Shown piece by piece: positions 13,807 to 21,576 of a stretch of 21,769 bases of DNA. The DNA is taken from positions 1 to 21,769 of the forward strand of contig CAYXIM010000022.1 in assembly GCA_964465385.1 (NCBI GenBank), in the 5' to 3' direction. The DNA comes from JAAYBY01 sp964465385 (lineage in GTDB: Bacteria; Bacillota; Clostridia; Saccharofermentanales; UBA5734). Position numbers and translations under genes: made by a program. Each line of letters opens with the position of its first letter. Position 1 is the stretch's first letter. Below the pieces are notes generated by a model. The model saw only the letters and a list, made by a program, of their open reading frames with translations, ran no database searches and was not told where the DNA came from.

Positions 13807-14907
13807 ATGAAAGCAATCTGTTCCAGGGACCGGCTGATTGAAGCCATCAACATCGTCCAAAGGGCTATTCCCACCCGTACCACCATGAACATTTTGCAGG
13901 GCATCCTCATCCGGGCGGAAGACGGATTAACCCTGACCAGCTATGATAAGGAAATCGGGATCGACTGCCTGATGGAAGCTGACGTGACTGTTCCCGGCAG
14001 CCTGGTGGTTCCAGCCAGAATGTTTGGTGATATGATTCGAAAACTGCCCGATGACCTGGTGACCATTGAAAGTGTTGCGTCGCAAAGCATCCAGATTGAA
14101 AGCGGCAGTTCCCGCTTCACCATCAAGACCTATCCGGCTGAGGATTACCCGACCATACCGGAAGTGGAACGCAGCGAGCGGGTGACCATCAAGCAGCAGG
14201 TGCTCAAAGACATGATCCGGCAGACCATTTTTGCGGTCAGCGTGGATGAATCCCGCCGGGTGCTCAACGGCGCTTTTTTCAAGGCCCAGGACCAGCAGCT
14301 TGAAATGGTTGCCATTGATGGCTTTCGCCTGGCCTTACGGCAGGTTTCCTGTGAAGATCCCATCGGAGACATTGCGTTTATCATTCCAGGCAAGGTGCTC
14401 AATGAAGTGGGCCGCATCCTGACCACTGGCACAGAAACGGTTGACCTCTACTTGTCGCAAAATCACCTGCTCTTTGACCTGGGTTCGGTCAAGATTGTTT
14501 CCCGGCTGATCCAGGGTGAATACATGAACTACCGCGGGATTTTACCGCAGACGGCAGAAACAACCCTGACTGTGGGCACACAAGCCTTGTTGAGTGCGGT
14601 GGAACGGGCTTCGTTGATCATTGTGTCGGAAGAAAGGCGCTTTCCTTTCCGCCTGACCTTGTCGGATGACGACACCCTGGTGGTCAGCGCCCATACCGAT
14701 GTGGGCACCCTGCGTGAAGAACTGTCAGTGGCTGCGAACGGCAACAGCTTTGACATTGATTTTAATCCCCGCTATTTTATTGAAGCCTTGCGGGTGATTG
14801 AGGATGAAGAGATCACGGTGGTCTTTAACGGTTCCATGGGGCCGTGTGTGCTCAAACCCTTGCAGGAAGAGGCCTTTGCCTATCTGGTTTTGCCCTTGAG
14901 GCGTTAG
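13807..14907 (+). CDS. dnaN: DNA polymerase III beta subunit (sliding clamp)
   Basis: Ring-shaped processivity factor that holds the replicase on DNA; 366 residues, the usual length. It starts MKAICSRDRLIEAINIVQRAIPTRTTMNILQGILI, typical of the first clamp domain. Other conserved pieces are EDYPTIPEV, the second-domain IRQTIFAVSVDESRRVLNGAF, the DGFRLAL motif, LIQGEYMNYRGILP, the third-domain FNPRYFIEAL and the C-terminal YLVLPLRR, where the clamp's peptide-binding pocket ends. An open frame extends upstream to 13591 through the origin, but the ATG at 13807 has AAAGGGGG before it and matches the family start. recF begins 7 bases after the stop. Confidence 0.98.
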   Translation: MKAICSRDRLIEAINIVQRAIPTRTTMNILQGILIRAEDGLTLTSYDKEIGIDCLMEADVTVPGSLVVPARMFGDMIRKLPDDLVTIESVASQSIQIESGSSRFTIKTYPAEDYPTIPEVERSERVTIKQQVLKDMIRQTIFAVSVDESRRVLNGAFFKAQDQQLEMVAIDGFRLALRQVSCEDPIGDIAFIIPGKVLNEVGRILTTGTETVDLYLSQNHLLFDLGSVKIVSRLIQGEYMNYRGILPQTAETTLTVGTQALLSAVERASLIIVSEERRFPFRLTLSDDDTLVVSAHTDVGTLREELSVAANGNSFDIDFNPRYFIEALRVIEDEEITVVFNGSMGPCVLKPLQEEAFAYLVLPLRR

Positions 14908-14914
14908 TGTTGAG

Positions 14915-16135
14915 ATGGTGATCAAAAAGATCCGTTTGATTCACTTTCGTAACTACCGCTTACAAGAGATTGACGTAGGCCCCGACATCAACATCTTCCA
15001 TGGGCCCAATGCCCAGGGCAAAACCAACATCCTGGAGGCTGTCTATTTGTGCGCTTGTGCCAGATCCCACCGCACAGCCAAAGACAGCGACCTGATCTTA
15101 CATGGCGAACATGATTACGGTGTAAGGCTTGATTATGCCACCCGCCAGGGGGTGGAAGAAACGCTTGAATTAAGGTATTTTAATGCCGTTCCTGCCGATC
15201 CCAGGCGCACGCGCGCGGTTCGGGAGATTTACCACAACGGAATTAAACTAGAAAAGATCAGTGACCTCATGGGCCTCTTCCATGCGGTCATATTTGCGCC
15301 CGAAGACCTGATGCTGATCAAGGAAGGGCCTGCCATCCGCCGCCGTTATCTGGATTTGCTTATTTCTCAGATCCGTCCGGCCTATTTTGTTCATTTGCAG
15401 CAATTCACGCGCATCTTATCCCAGCGAAATCGCCTGCTTAAACAATGGCGGGATCAAAAGAATACCTTGTATCAAGACGAGATAGCGGGTTTTCGCCTGC
15501 AGATGAGCGTTTGGGATGACGCGCTGGCCCGAGAGGCGGGGGCCATCATGGCGCTCAGGCAACAAACGGCGCATCGTATTGGCGAGCTTGCTGCCAAGGC
15601 GCAAGAGCAGATTTCTGAGCATAGCGAGCGTTTGACGGTACACTACCGGACGGTTTCAGGCCTTGATCTGACCGGTGATCAGACCAGCCTTGCCGCCGCT
15701 TACCAGCATAAACTGGCGCAGACCCTGCCAGAAGACCTTGATAGAGGATTAACCCAGCATGGGCCTCACCGGGATGATCTGGAACTCAAACTAAACGGAT
15801 CATCCCTGAAGACCTTTGCTTCTCAGGGCCAGCAACGGTCTGCGGTTCTGGCTTTAAAACTAGCCGAACTGCATATCTTGCGCCAGGATACCGGCCAGAC
15901 ACCGGTTTTTCTCTTGGATGATGTGATGTCTGAACTGGATGAAAAACGGCGATTGAGCCTCTTGCAAAACATTTCAGACGCCCAGGTCTTTGTGACCTGC
16001 ACCGACCTGCGACAGGTACAAGTTGACCTGCAAAGGGAGGAGCAAGCCCAAAGCCAAAGCAGGCCCCAGACTGTGTTTTCGGTTCTCAAGGGCCAGGTGA
16101 CCCAAGACGGTTCTGACCCGGCCTTGCCGGCCTGA
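14915..16135 (+). CDS. recF: DNA replication and repair protein RecF
   Basis: SMC-like ATPase that helps load RecA at gaps and protects stalled forks; 406 residues, slightly longer than the usual 360-375. It begins with IRLIHFRNYRLQEIDVGPD. Walker A is GPNAQGKTN (about 31-39), followed by ILEAVYLCACARSHR. The signature is FASQGQQRSAVLALKLAE, and Walker B with the D-loop is VFLLDDVMSELDEKRR. The C-terminal tail after VFVTC is Gln-rich and poorly conserved. The ribosome site is poor (TTGAG only) and the gene starts 7 bases after dnaN, so translation is probably coupled to dnaN. The small S4-domain gene that often lies between dnaN and recF is absent. Confidence 0.97.
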   Translation: MVIKKIRLIHFRNYRLQEIDVGPDINIFHGPNAQGKTNILEAVYLCACARSHRTAKDSDLILHGEHDYGVRLDYATRQGVEETLELRYFNAVPADPRRTRAVREIYHNGIKLEKISDLMGLFHAVIFAPEDLMLIKEGPAIRRRYLDLLISQIRPAYFVHLQQFTRILSQRNRLLKQWRDQKNTLYQDEIAGFRLQMSVWDDALAREAGAIMALRQQTAHRIGELAAKAQEQISEHSERLTVHYRTVSGLDLTGDQTSLAAAYQHKLAQTLPEDLDRGLTQHGPHRDDLELKLNGSSLKTFASQGQQRSAVLALKLAELHILRQDTGQTPVFLLDDVMSELDEKRRLSLLQNISDAQVFVTCTDLRQVQVDLQREEQAQSQSRPQTVFSVLKGQVTQDGSDPALPA

Positions 16136-16158
16136 CCCTCCTCAAAAGCGCTAAAAAA

Positions 16159-16167
16159 TGGTATAAT
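16159..16167 (+). promoter_or_regulatory. Extended -10 promoter of remB-gyrB
   Basis: TGG followed by TATAAT (16162-16167), without a recognisable -35. It lies between the recF stop and the remB start and would allow remB-gyrB transcription separate from dnaA-recF. Confidence 0.55.
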
Positions 16168-16233
16168 TAATCTGTTCAGCCGTTGTGCTTGACTCAGGGC
16201 ATGTGGTGCTGAATGAAGGAGGTCGGAAAGGCC

Positions 16234-16509
16234 ATGTACCTGCATCTTGGAGGCAGTTACACCATCTCTGATAAATGGGTGATTGGGATTTTCGATCTGG
16301 ATGCCACCACAGAGGCTGGTTCTGCAACCATTGATTTTCTCAAGACAGCCGAGCGTGACAACCGACTGGAGGCCATCACCGCTGAGCTGCCTCGATCCTT
16401 TGTGGTGACATTGGACAAAGTGTATTTGTCACCCATTGCCGCCGCCACCTTGCGTAAACGCCTGGAACAGGCAACTGAACCCGAACACAACAACCCCACA
16501 GGAAGGTGA
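16234..16509 (+). CDS. remB: DUF370 protein, RemB/YaaB-like
   Basis: A 91-residue protein of the DUF370 family, which includes RemA and RemB (YaaB), biofilm-matrix regulators of Bacillus subtilis. It starts MYLHLGGSYTISDKWVIGIFDLD, the typical opening of RemB, and its place between recF and gyrB is the same as yaaB. The ATG at 16234 is preferred over one 21 bases upstream, because the family begins at MYLHLG and AAGGAGGT lies between the two ATGs; the spacing of about 10 bases is a little long. The C-terminal part (PRSFVVTLDKVYLSPIAAATLRKRLEQ) is like the family. Its stop is inside the gyrB ribosome site. RemA-like proteins bind DNA as ring-shaped oligomers; the role of this one is inferred. 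Confidence 0.88.
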   Translation: MYLHLGGSYTISDKWVIGIFDLDATTEAGSATIDFLKTAERDNRLEAITAELPRSFVVTLDKVYLSPIAAATLRKRLEQATEPEHNNPTGR

Positions 16510-16513
16510 ACAT

Positions 16514-18562
16514 ATGACCAATGAGAGCCTGGATAAGAGGCTTGACCACACACACGAAACAGAAGATCAAATCAACGAAGCCAACAACCCACTCGCGTTG
16601 GTGGACGATGGTGAAGAAGAGCAGCTGGCTGCTTTGTTGACAGCGGCTGGTTATTCCACCCATAACACGTCTGAATACAGTGAAAGTGACATTCAGGTGC
16701 TTGAAGGACTGGAAGCAGTCCGAAAACGCCCGGGCATGTATATCGGCGACACGAGCGTCCGCGGCTTGCATCATTTGGTTTACGAAATCGTTGCCAACTC
16801 GGTGGATGAAGCGCTGGCGGGCCGTTGTGATGACATCGTCATTGAACTTTTGCCCGACGACATTGTTCGTATTTCTGACAACGGAAGCGGCATTCCAGTG
16901 GGCATGCATCCCAAGATGGGCATTCCCACCGTTGAAGTGGTCCACACCATGCTGCATGCCGGTGGTAAGTTTGGCGGTGGCGCCTACAGCGTCTCCGGCG
17001 GCTTGCATGGTGTCGGTGCGGCGGTTGTTAATGCCCTGGCCGATTGGATGGAGGTTTCAGTCAGTCGTGACGGAAAGGTTTTCCAAATTCGTTTCGAAAA
17101 GGGACAAACCACCCAGCCACTGAAGGTGGTGGGCACCAGCACCGAAAATGGCACCACAACACGGTTTAAGCCTGATCCCACCATTTTTCCAGACACCGCT
17201 TTTGATTTTGGTATCATGCTCAGCCGATACCGCGAGATGGCTTTCCTGAACCGTGGCATCAAAATCCATTTGAGCGATGTTCGACAGGAGCCGGCGGTTC
17301 ACAAGACCCTTTATTATGAGGGAGGGATTGTTTCCTTTGTCTCCTACCTCAACAAGCATAAAACGCCCCTGCATGCCACACCGATTTATCTGACCGCTTC
17401 GGTGGATGATGTCTTTGTTGAGCTTGCCATGCAGTACAACACATCCTATGTGGAAAATGTGTATTCGTATGCCAACAACATTGCGACCATCGAAGGCGGC
17501 ACCCACTTGACTGGTTTTCGAACGGCCCTGACCCGTGTTATCAACGACTATGCCCGTAAAACCGGCCACCTGAAAGCAAACGACAAAAACTTTGTGGGCG
17601 AGGATGTTCGCGAGGGCTTAGGGGCCATCTTGTCCATCAAGCTGGCTGAGCCCCAGTTCGAAGGCCAGACCAAGACAAAGCTGGGCAATGCCGATGTGCG
17701 TGGCGCAGTGGAAAGTGTTGTTTATGAAAAACTGACGTTTTTCCTGGAAGAAAACCCTTCTGTGGCTAAAATTATCGTTGAGAAAGCCTTGTCCGCCTCG
17801 CAGGCGCGGGATGCAGCCCGGAAAGCCAGAGAAATGACCCGCCGCAAGAATGTGTTTGAATCCAATATGTTGCCGGGCAAGTTGGCGGATTGCCAGGACA
17901 AGAACCCTGAATTTTGTGAGCTCTTCATCGTTGAAGGTGATTCAGCAGGTGGAACGGCTAAAAACGGCCGGGAGCGCAAGTATCAGGCCATTTTACCTCT
18001 GTGGGGCAAGATGCTCAACGTGGAAAAAGCGCGTATTGATCGGGTTTACAACAACGATAAGTTGCAGCCGGTTATTTTGGCGATCGGAGCAGGCATTGGT
18101 GAAGCCTTTGATGTCCACCGCCTGCGCTACCACAAGGTCATCATCATGGCGGACGCCGATGTGGATGGCAAGCACATCCGTACCCTGCTGCTGACCTTTT
18201 TCTTCCGTCACATGCGGCCTTTGGTTGAGGGAGGCTATGTCTACATCGCTTGTCCGCCACTGTATCGGGTCTATGAAGGCAACCAATCAGAATATGCTTA
18301 TTCTGAAGAAGATGTGGAAGCGATCAAAGAGTCAAGGGGCTGGAAAAACCCCAAAATCCAGCGCTACAAGGGTTTGGGAGAGATGAGTGCGGAACAGCTC
18401 TGGGAGACAACCATGAACCCGGAAACCAGAAAAATGATGCGCATGGAACTGCGTGATGCCCAGGAAGCAGATGAAACCTTCACCCTCTTGATGGGAGACA
18501 AGGTGGAGCCGCGCCGGGACTTCATTCAAACCAACGCCAAGTACGCCATTTCGGACATTTAA
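16514..18562 (+). CDS. gyrB: DNA gyrase subunit B
   Basis: ATPase subunit of DNA gyrase, which introduces negative supercoils together with GyrA. The GHKL domain has LEGLEAVRKRPGMYIG (63-78), E91 and N95 in YEIVANSVDEA, D122 in ISDNGSGIP and the lid GGLHGVG. The TOPRIM domain has EGDSAGG (E474) and DADVDGKHIRT (D547, D549), and the C-terminal end has RYKGLGEMSAEQLWETTMNP. Length is 682 residues, longer than B. subtilis GyrB (638), because about 57 acidic, low-similarity residues precede the conserved start. The ATG at 16514 has AGGAAGGTGA upstream; a frame extension to 16436 lies inside remB. The position after remB and the lack of a nearby parC fit GyrB over ParE. gyrA does not follow. Confidence 0.96.
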   Translation: MTNESLDKRLDHTHETEDQINEANNPLALVDDGEEEQLAALLTAAGYSTHNTSEYSESDIQVLEGLEAVRKRPGMYIGDTSVRGLHHLVYEIVANSVDEALAGRCDDIVIELLPDDIVRISDNGSGIPVGMHPKMGIPTVEVVHTMLHAGGKFGGGAYSVSGGLHGVGAAVVNALADWMEVSVSRDGKVFQIRFEKGQTTQPLKVVGTSTENGTTTRFKPDPTIFPDTAFDFGIMLSRYREMAFLNRGIKIHLSDVRQEPAVHKTLYYEGGIVSFVSYLNKHKTPLHATPIYLTASVDDVFVELAMQYNTSYVENVYSYANNIATIEGGTHLTGFRTALTRVINDYARKTGHLKANDKNFVGEDVREGLGAILSIKLAEPQFEGQTKTKLGNADVRGAVESVVYEKLTFFLEENPSVAKIIVEKALSASQARDAARKAREMTRRKNVFESNMLPGKLADCQDKNPEFCELFIVEGDSAGGTAKNGRERKYQAILPLWGKMLNVEKARIDRVYNNDKLQPVILAIGAGIGEAFDVHRLRYHKVIIMADADVDGKHIRTLLLTFFFRHMRPLVEGGYVYIACPPLYRVYEGNQSEYAYSEEDVEAIKESRGWKNPKIQRYKGLGEMSAEQLWETTMNPETRKMMRMELRDAQEADETFTLLMGDKVEPRRDFIQTNAKYAISDI

Positions 18563-18564
18563 AA

Positions 18565-18579
18565 GCTGACTGAGTCAGC
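18565..18579. repeat. Short palindrome after the gyrB stop
   Basis: GCTGACT and AGTCAGC (7-base arms, one base between) lie 2 bases after the gyrB stop. No T run follows, so it is not a terminator by itself. It could be an operator or part of the 3' end structure. Confidence 0.5.
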
Positions 18580-18585
18580 CCAATG

Positions 18586-18619
18586 AACCCCTTTGTTTCA
18601 CGTGAAACAAAGGGGTTTT
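18586..18619 (+). terminator. gyrB terminator built around a parS palindrome
   Basis: A perfect inverted repeat with 16-base arms (18586-18601 and 18602-18617) begins AACCCC and ends GGGGTT, followed by TT. In RNA it would form a long stem ending in a T-rich 3' side, so it probably ends gyrB transcription. Its centre is an exact parS sequence. Confidence 0.7.
18594..18609. promoter_or_regulatory. parS: parS centromere site 1
   Basis: TGTTTCACGTGAAACA, the exact 16-base parS palindrome bound by ParB/Spo0J in Bacillota and many other bacteria. It lies between gyrB and parA, inside the terminator stem. Confidence 0.93.
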
Positions 18620-18675
18620 ATCTGGTTTAAAGCCCGTTCGGTCGATCCCGCCGGCTGGTTAATTGCCCTCAACTG

Positions 18676-18684
18676 TGTTAAAAT
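18676..18684 (+). promoter_or_regulatory. Extended -10 promoter of parAB
   Basis: TGT followed by TAAAAT (18679-18684), with a poor -35. It is about 65 bases upstream of the parA ATG and just after the gyrB terminator and parS site, so ParB bound at parS could influence it. Confidence 0.45.
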
Positions 18685-18749
18685 GCAAGCGATTTACTGA
18701 TGTTTTTTGCCGCTGCTTCGAGGGCGGCCGGTGGAGGGAAGAGCCAGCG

Positions 18750-19538
18750 ATGGGAGCGGTTTTGTCTGTTGTAAACCAAAAGGGCGGCGTTGGCAAAACG
18801 ACGACCGTTGTTAACCTGGCCGCCATGTTATCGGCCAAAGGCAAAACTGTTTTATTGATTGATGCGGACCCTCAGGGCAATGCCACGTCTGGCTTGGGTT
18901 TTGATAAGAAAAACCTGGAACGAACCCTTTACGATGTGTTAATCAACCACATTCCGTTGGCCCATGTGATTTATGACAGCGGGCGACCCAAGCTTCATTT
19001 GTGCCCGGCCAACATTGACTTGGTGGGGGCAGAAGTTGAACTGGTTTCCACTGTTTCACGTGAAACAATTTTAAAAGAGGCCTTAAAAACTGTTCGGGAT
19101 GCCTATGACCTGGTGTTGATCGATTGCCCGCCTTCGCTGGGCTTGTTGACGGTTAACGCCTTGACGGCGGCCGAAGGGGTCCTGATTCCCATTCAAAGCG
19201 AATATTATGCGCTTGAAGGGCTGACCCAGCTGATGGAAACTGTTTCGCTGATTAAGCGTGGCCTCAATCCCAGCTTGTCTATCTTTGGTGCGGTCTTGAC
19301 CATGTTCGATGTCAGGACGCAGTTGAGTCATCAGGTGGCCCACGAAGTCCGCCATTATTTCGGAGAAAAGGTTTTTCGCACCATCATTCCGAGAAATGTC
19401 CGGCTCAGTGAGGCGCCCAGCCACGGCCAGTCTATTTTAGAGTATGACATCCGGTCGAAGGGGGCTGAAAGCTACGATGCCCTGGCTCGGGAAGTGATTC
19501 GCCGATTGGAGGGTTATTCAGATGGCGTCAGCAACTAA
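18750..19538 (+). CDS. parA: Chromosome partitioning ATPase ParA/Soj
   Basis: Deviant Walker ATPase of 262 residues that works with ParB and parS to segregate the origin, and in B. subtilis also regulates DnaA. It begins MGAVLSVVNQKGGVGKTTTVVNLA, with the deviant Walker A KGGVGKTT (11-18), then LLIDADPQGNATSGLG, Walker B-like LVLIDCPPSLGLLTVNAL and the C-terminal IPRNVRLSEAPSHGQSILEYD. The open frame runs upstream to 18663, but the ATG at 18750 fits the family start and has GGAGGG 11 bases before it, a slightly long spacing. A second parS site lies within the coding sequence as codons for V-S-R-E-T. parB overlaps its end by 17 bases. Confidence 0.98.
   Translation: MGAVLSVVNQKGGVGKTTTVVNLAAMLSAKGKTVLLIDADPQGNATSGLGFDKKNLERTLYDVLINHIPLAHVIYDSGRPKLHLCPANIDLVGAEVELVSTVSRETILKEALKTVRDAYDLVLIDCPPSLGLLTVNALTAAEGVLIPIQSEYYALEGLTQLMETVSLIKRGLNPSLSIFGAVLTMFDVRTQLSHQVAHEVRHYFGEKVFRTIIPRNVRLSEAPSHGQSILEYDIRSKGAESYDALAREVIRRLEGYSDGVSN
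19052..19067. promoter_or_regulatory. parS: parS centromere site 2, inside parA
   Basis: A second exact TGTTTCACGTGAAACA, 458 bases after the first, inside the parA coding sequence. It is read in frame as part of STVSRETI. In B. subtilis a parS site lies inside spo0J; here it is inside the partner gene. Confidence 0.92.
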
Positions 19539-20379
19539 AGGGCTGGGCAAGGGCCTGGGTGCCTTGCTCCAGGCAACAGAGCCTGTTTCCGATGGGGTTA
19601 AAGATGCGGTTGTTTCCTTAAAGATCAACGACATCAGCCCCAATGAAAACCAACCACGAAAGTTTTTTAACCAGGACAAGCTAAAAGAGCTGGCTGATTC
19701 TATTCGCGAGAATGGGATCATCCAGCCGATCATCGTTTGTCGCAACACCCGTGGCTATCGGATTGTGGCCGGAGAGCGCCGCTGGCGAGCCGCCCGGATG
19801 GCCGGCCTTGCAGAGGTCCCAGCCATCATCCGTGAACTGACGGCTGTGGAGGTTTTACAACAAGCCCTGATTGAAAACATCCAGCGCCAGGATCTTAATC
19901 CCTTGGAAGAAGCGGCTGCCCTCAAGCGCCTGATCCAGGAACACCGGATGACGCAGGAAAAACTGGCACAGGTGGTGGGACGAAGCAGACCCGCCATCGC
20001 CAACACCATCCGCTTGCTGCAATTACCCGAAGATATCCAGGACCTGGTTCGTTCAGAGGAGCTGACAGCGGGGCATGCCCGCGCCCTGATGGGGCTGCCT
20101 GATGACACCTTGCAGCGAAAAGCCGCCAAAAGGGTATTGTCCTTGTCTTTGAGCGTCCGAGGCACCGAACAACTGGTTAAAAAAATGCTTCAACCAGCAG
20201 CCGCCAAACCAAAAGAAAATGAAGCCTATCTGTTAAGCATCAAAGACGTGGAGCGGCGGCTTTCTGGGAAATTGGGCACGCGGGTTAAATTAAGAGATAG
20301 GAAAGGCAACGGAAGCATCCAAATCCACTATTATTCCAATGAGGATCTGGACCGGATTATTGATTTGATTGAGGAATAA
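19522..20379 (+). CDS. parB: Chromosome partitioning protein ParB/Spo0J
   Basis: parS-binding CTPase clamp of 285 residues. It starts MASATKGLGKGLGALLQ, the typical ParA-interacting N-terminus. The CTP-binding domain has ISPNENQPRKFFNQDKLKELADSI and the GERRWRAAR box, followed by ALIENIQRQDLNPLEEAAA. The helix-turn-helix region is MTQEKLAQVVGRSRPAIANTIRLLQLP, then LTAGHARALMGL. The C-terminal dimerisation part ends IIDLIEE. GGAGGG lies 8 bases before the ATG. The gene overlaps parA by 17 bases, so the two are translated from one mRNA. No Noc paralogue is in the window. Confidence 0.98.
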   Translation: MASATKGLGKGLGALLQATEPVSDGVKDAVVSLKINDISPNENQPRKFFNQDKLKELADSIRENGIIQPIIVCRNTRGYRIVAGERRWRAARMAGLAEVPAIIRELTAVEVLQQALIENIQRQDLNPLEEAAALKRLIQEHRMTQEKLAQVVGRSRPAIANTIRLLQLPEDIQDLVRSEELTAGHARALMGLPDDTLQRKAAKRVLSLSLSVRGTEQLVKKMLQPAAAKPKENEAYLLSIKDVERRLSGKLGTRVKLRDRKGNGSIQIHYYSNEDLDRIIDLIEE

Positions 20380-20437
20380 GGCCTTCATCCACGTAGTGAA
20401 TCTAGAAAATGAGATGGATAAAACTTAAGGAGGAGCC

Positions 20438-21367
20438 ATGATGAATGAACTGACAGCTTACAAGAATGGTGCTTATGTGCCCAACTCCCAATGTACGGTT
20501 TCAGTCATGGACCTGGGCATCACCAACAATGCGTCTGTTACAGATTTTGTGAGGACCTTCCACCATCATCCCTTTCGTTTGGAAGAGCACGTCCAGCGCT
20601 TTTACCGGGCTGCCAAAAATGCTTACCTGACACTCCCGGTATCTCAGGAGGAGACTGCCCAGATCACCATGGAGCTGATTCAGAAAAACGTGCCCTTGTA
20701 TCCCGAATGTGAACTGGGTATTGTCTATTATGTGACCGCCGGCGTTAACGCCACTTATGCCGGCAGTGCGGCCAAAGCAGGCCCCTTGCAGCCAACATAC
20801 ATCCAGCATGTCTTTCCCCTGCCTTTCAGCTCTTGGAAACATCTTTATACCGACGGAGCGCAGGTTGCTGTGGCATCCGTACCTCATCTGCCTCCCCAAT
20901 GTGTGTCGCCTAAAGGCAAGCACCGGAACCGTTTGCACATGTGGGTGGGTGACCAAGCCTTAAACGCACTTCATCCCGGTCTTGTGGGCCTTTATGTTGA
21001 CCAAGCTGGCAATTTGACAGAAACAGGTGGTTCCAACTTTGTGATCTGGCGGGATGGTTGCATCGTTTCGCCCCGCGCGCGAAACATCCTGTGGGGGATC
21101 AGCCTGCAGACAGTCAAGGATCTGGCACAAGAGCTGGATATTCCTTTCATCGAAGAAGATTTGCAAGTCTACGATGCCGTCAATGCTGAAGAAGCCTGGC
21201 TGACTACCACACCTTATTGTATGGCGCCGGTGCGCTCTCTCAACGGTATCCCCATTGGAGATGGCTCTTTCACCATGTTCCGGAAAATGCTGGACCAGTG
21301 GAGTAAGCTTGTAAAAAAAGATCTGTATACTGAGATCACCGACAGCCAGCCCATCCGCTACCGCTAG
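20438..21367 (+). CDS. Fold-type IV PLP-dependent aminotransferase (IlvE/DAAT/PabC class)
   Basis: PLP enzyme of 309 residues in the class IV aminotransferase family, which includes branched-chain aminotransferase, D-alanine aminotransferase and aminodeoxychorismate lyase. Recognised pieces are VTDFVRTFHHHPFRLEEHVQRF (about 34-55), the probable PLP lysine in KHRNRL (K161, with K159 as an alternative), LTETGGSNFVIWRDG (near the cofactor phosphate), and AEEAWLTTTPYCMAPVRSLNGIPIGDG (the second phosphate-binding turn). The usual GDGVFE-like segment near residue 30 is replaced by DLGITNNASVTD. It begins with two ATGs after AAGGAGGAG; the first is used here. It follows parB by 58 bases without a clear promoter or terminator between. 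Which amino acid it uses cannot be decided from the sequence. Confidence 0.85.
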   Translation: MMNELTAYKNGAYVPNSQCTVSVMDLGITNNASVTDFVRTFHHHPFRLEEHVQRFYRAAKNAYLTLPVSQEETAQITMELIQKNVPLYPECELGIVYYVTAGVNATYAGSAAKAGPLQPTYIQHVFPLPFSSWKHLYTDGAQVAVASVPHLPPQCVSPKGKHRNRLHMWVGDQALNALHPGLVGLYVDQAGNLTETGGSNFVIWRDGCIVSPRARNILWGISLQTVKDLAQELDIPFIEEDLQVYDAVNAEEAWLTTTPYCMAPVRSLNGIPIGDGSFTMFRKMLDQWSKLVKKDLYTEITDSQPIRYR

Positions 21368-21529
21368 GCAAACGATATATAACATGTCGTTAAACAAAGA
21401 TTTGCGAAGTGATATTGCTTGAAATAGCCACTGTAAGCAGGCGCGCCCTTTGTTTTGTAAAACTATGGTTTAAAGAATACATAAGAGATTGTTTAAATCA
21501 ACCCATCGGTTACGACGAAAGCACATGAA

Positions 21530-21558
21530 TTGACATCCGATGAGGACCATTGTAAAAT
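21530..21558 (+). promoter_or_regulatory. Promoter of the tRNA-Ser genes
   Basis: A perfect -35 TTGACA (21530-21535), a 17-base spacer and a -10 TAAAAT (21553-21558). The first tRNA begins 18 bases after the -10. Nothing else is seen in 21368-21576. Confidence 0.75.
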
Positions 21559-21576
21559 AGCAGGGCGCCATATCAC

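Noticed and set aside
18002..18004. Trp in place of Arg in the GyrB LPLRGK motif (W497)
   Set aside because: LPLWGK is, as far as I recall, found in other Clostridia, so it is not treated as unusual.
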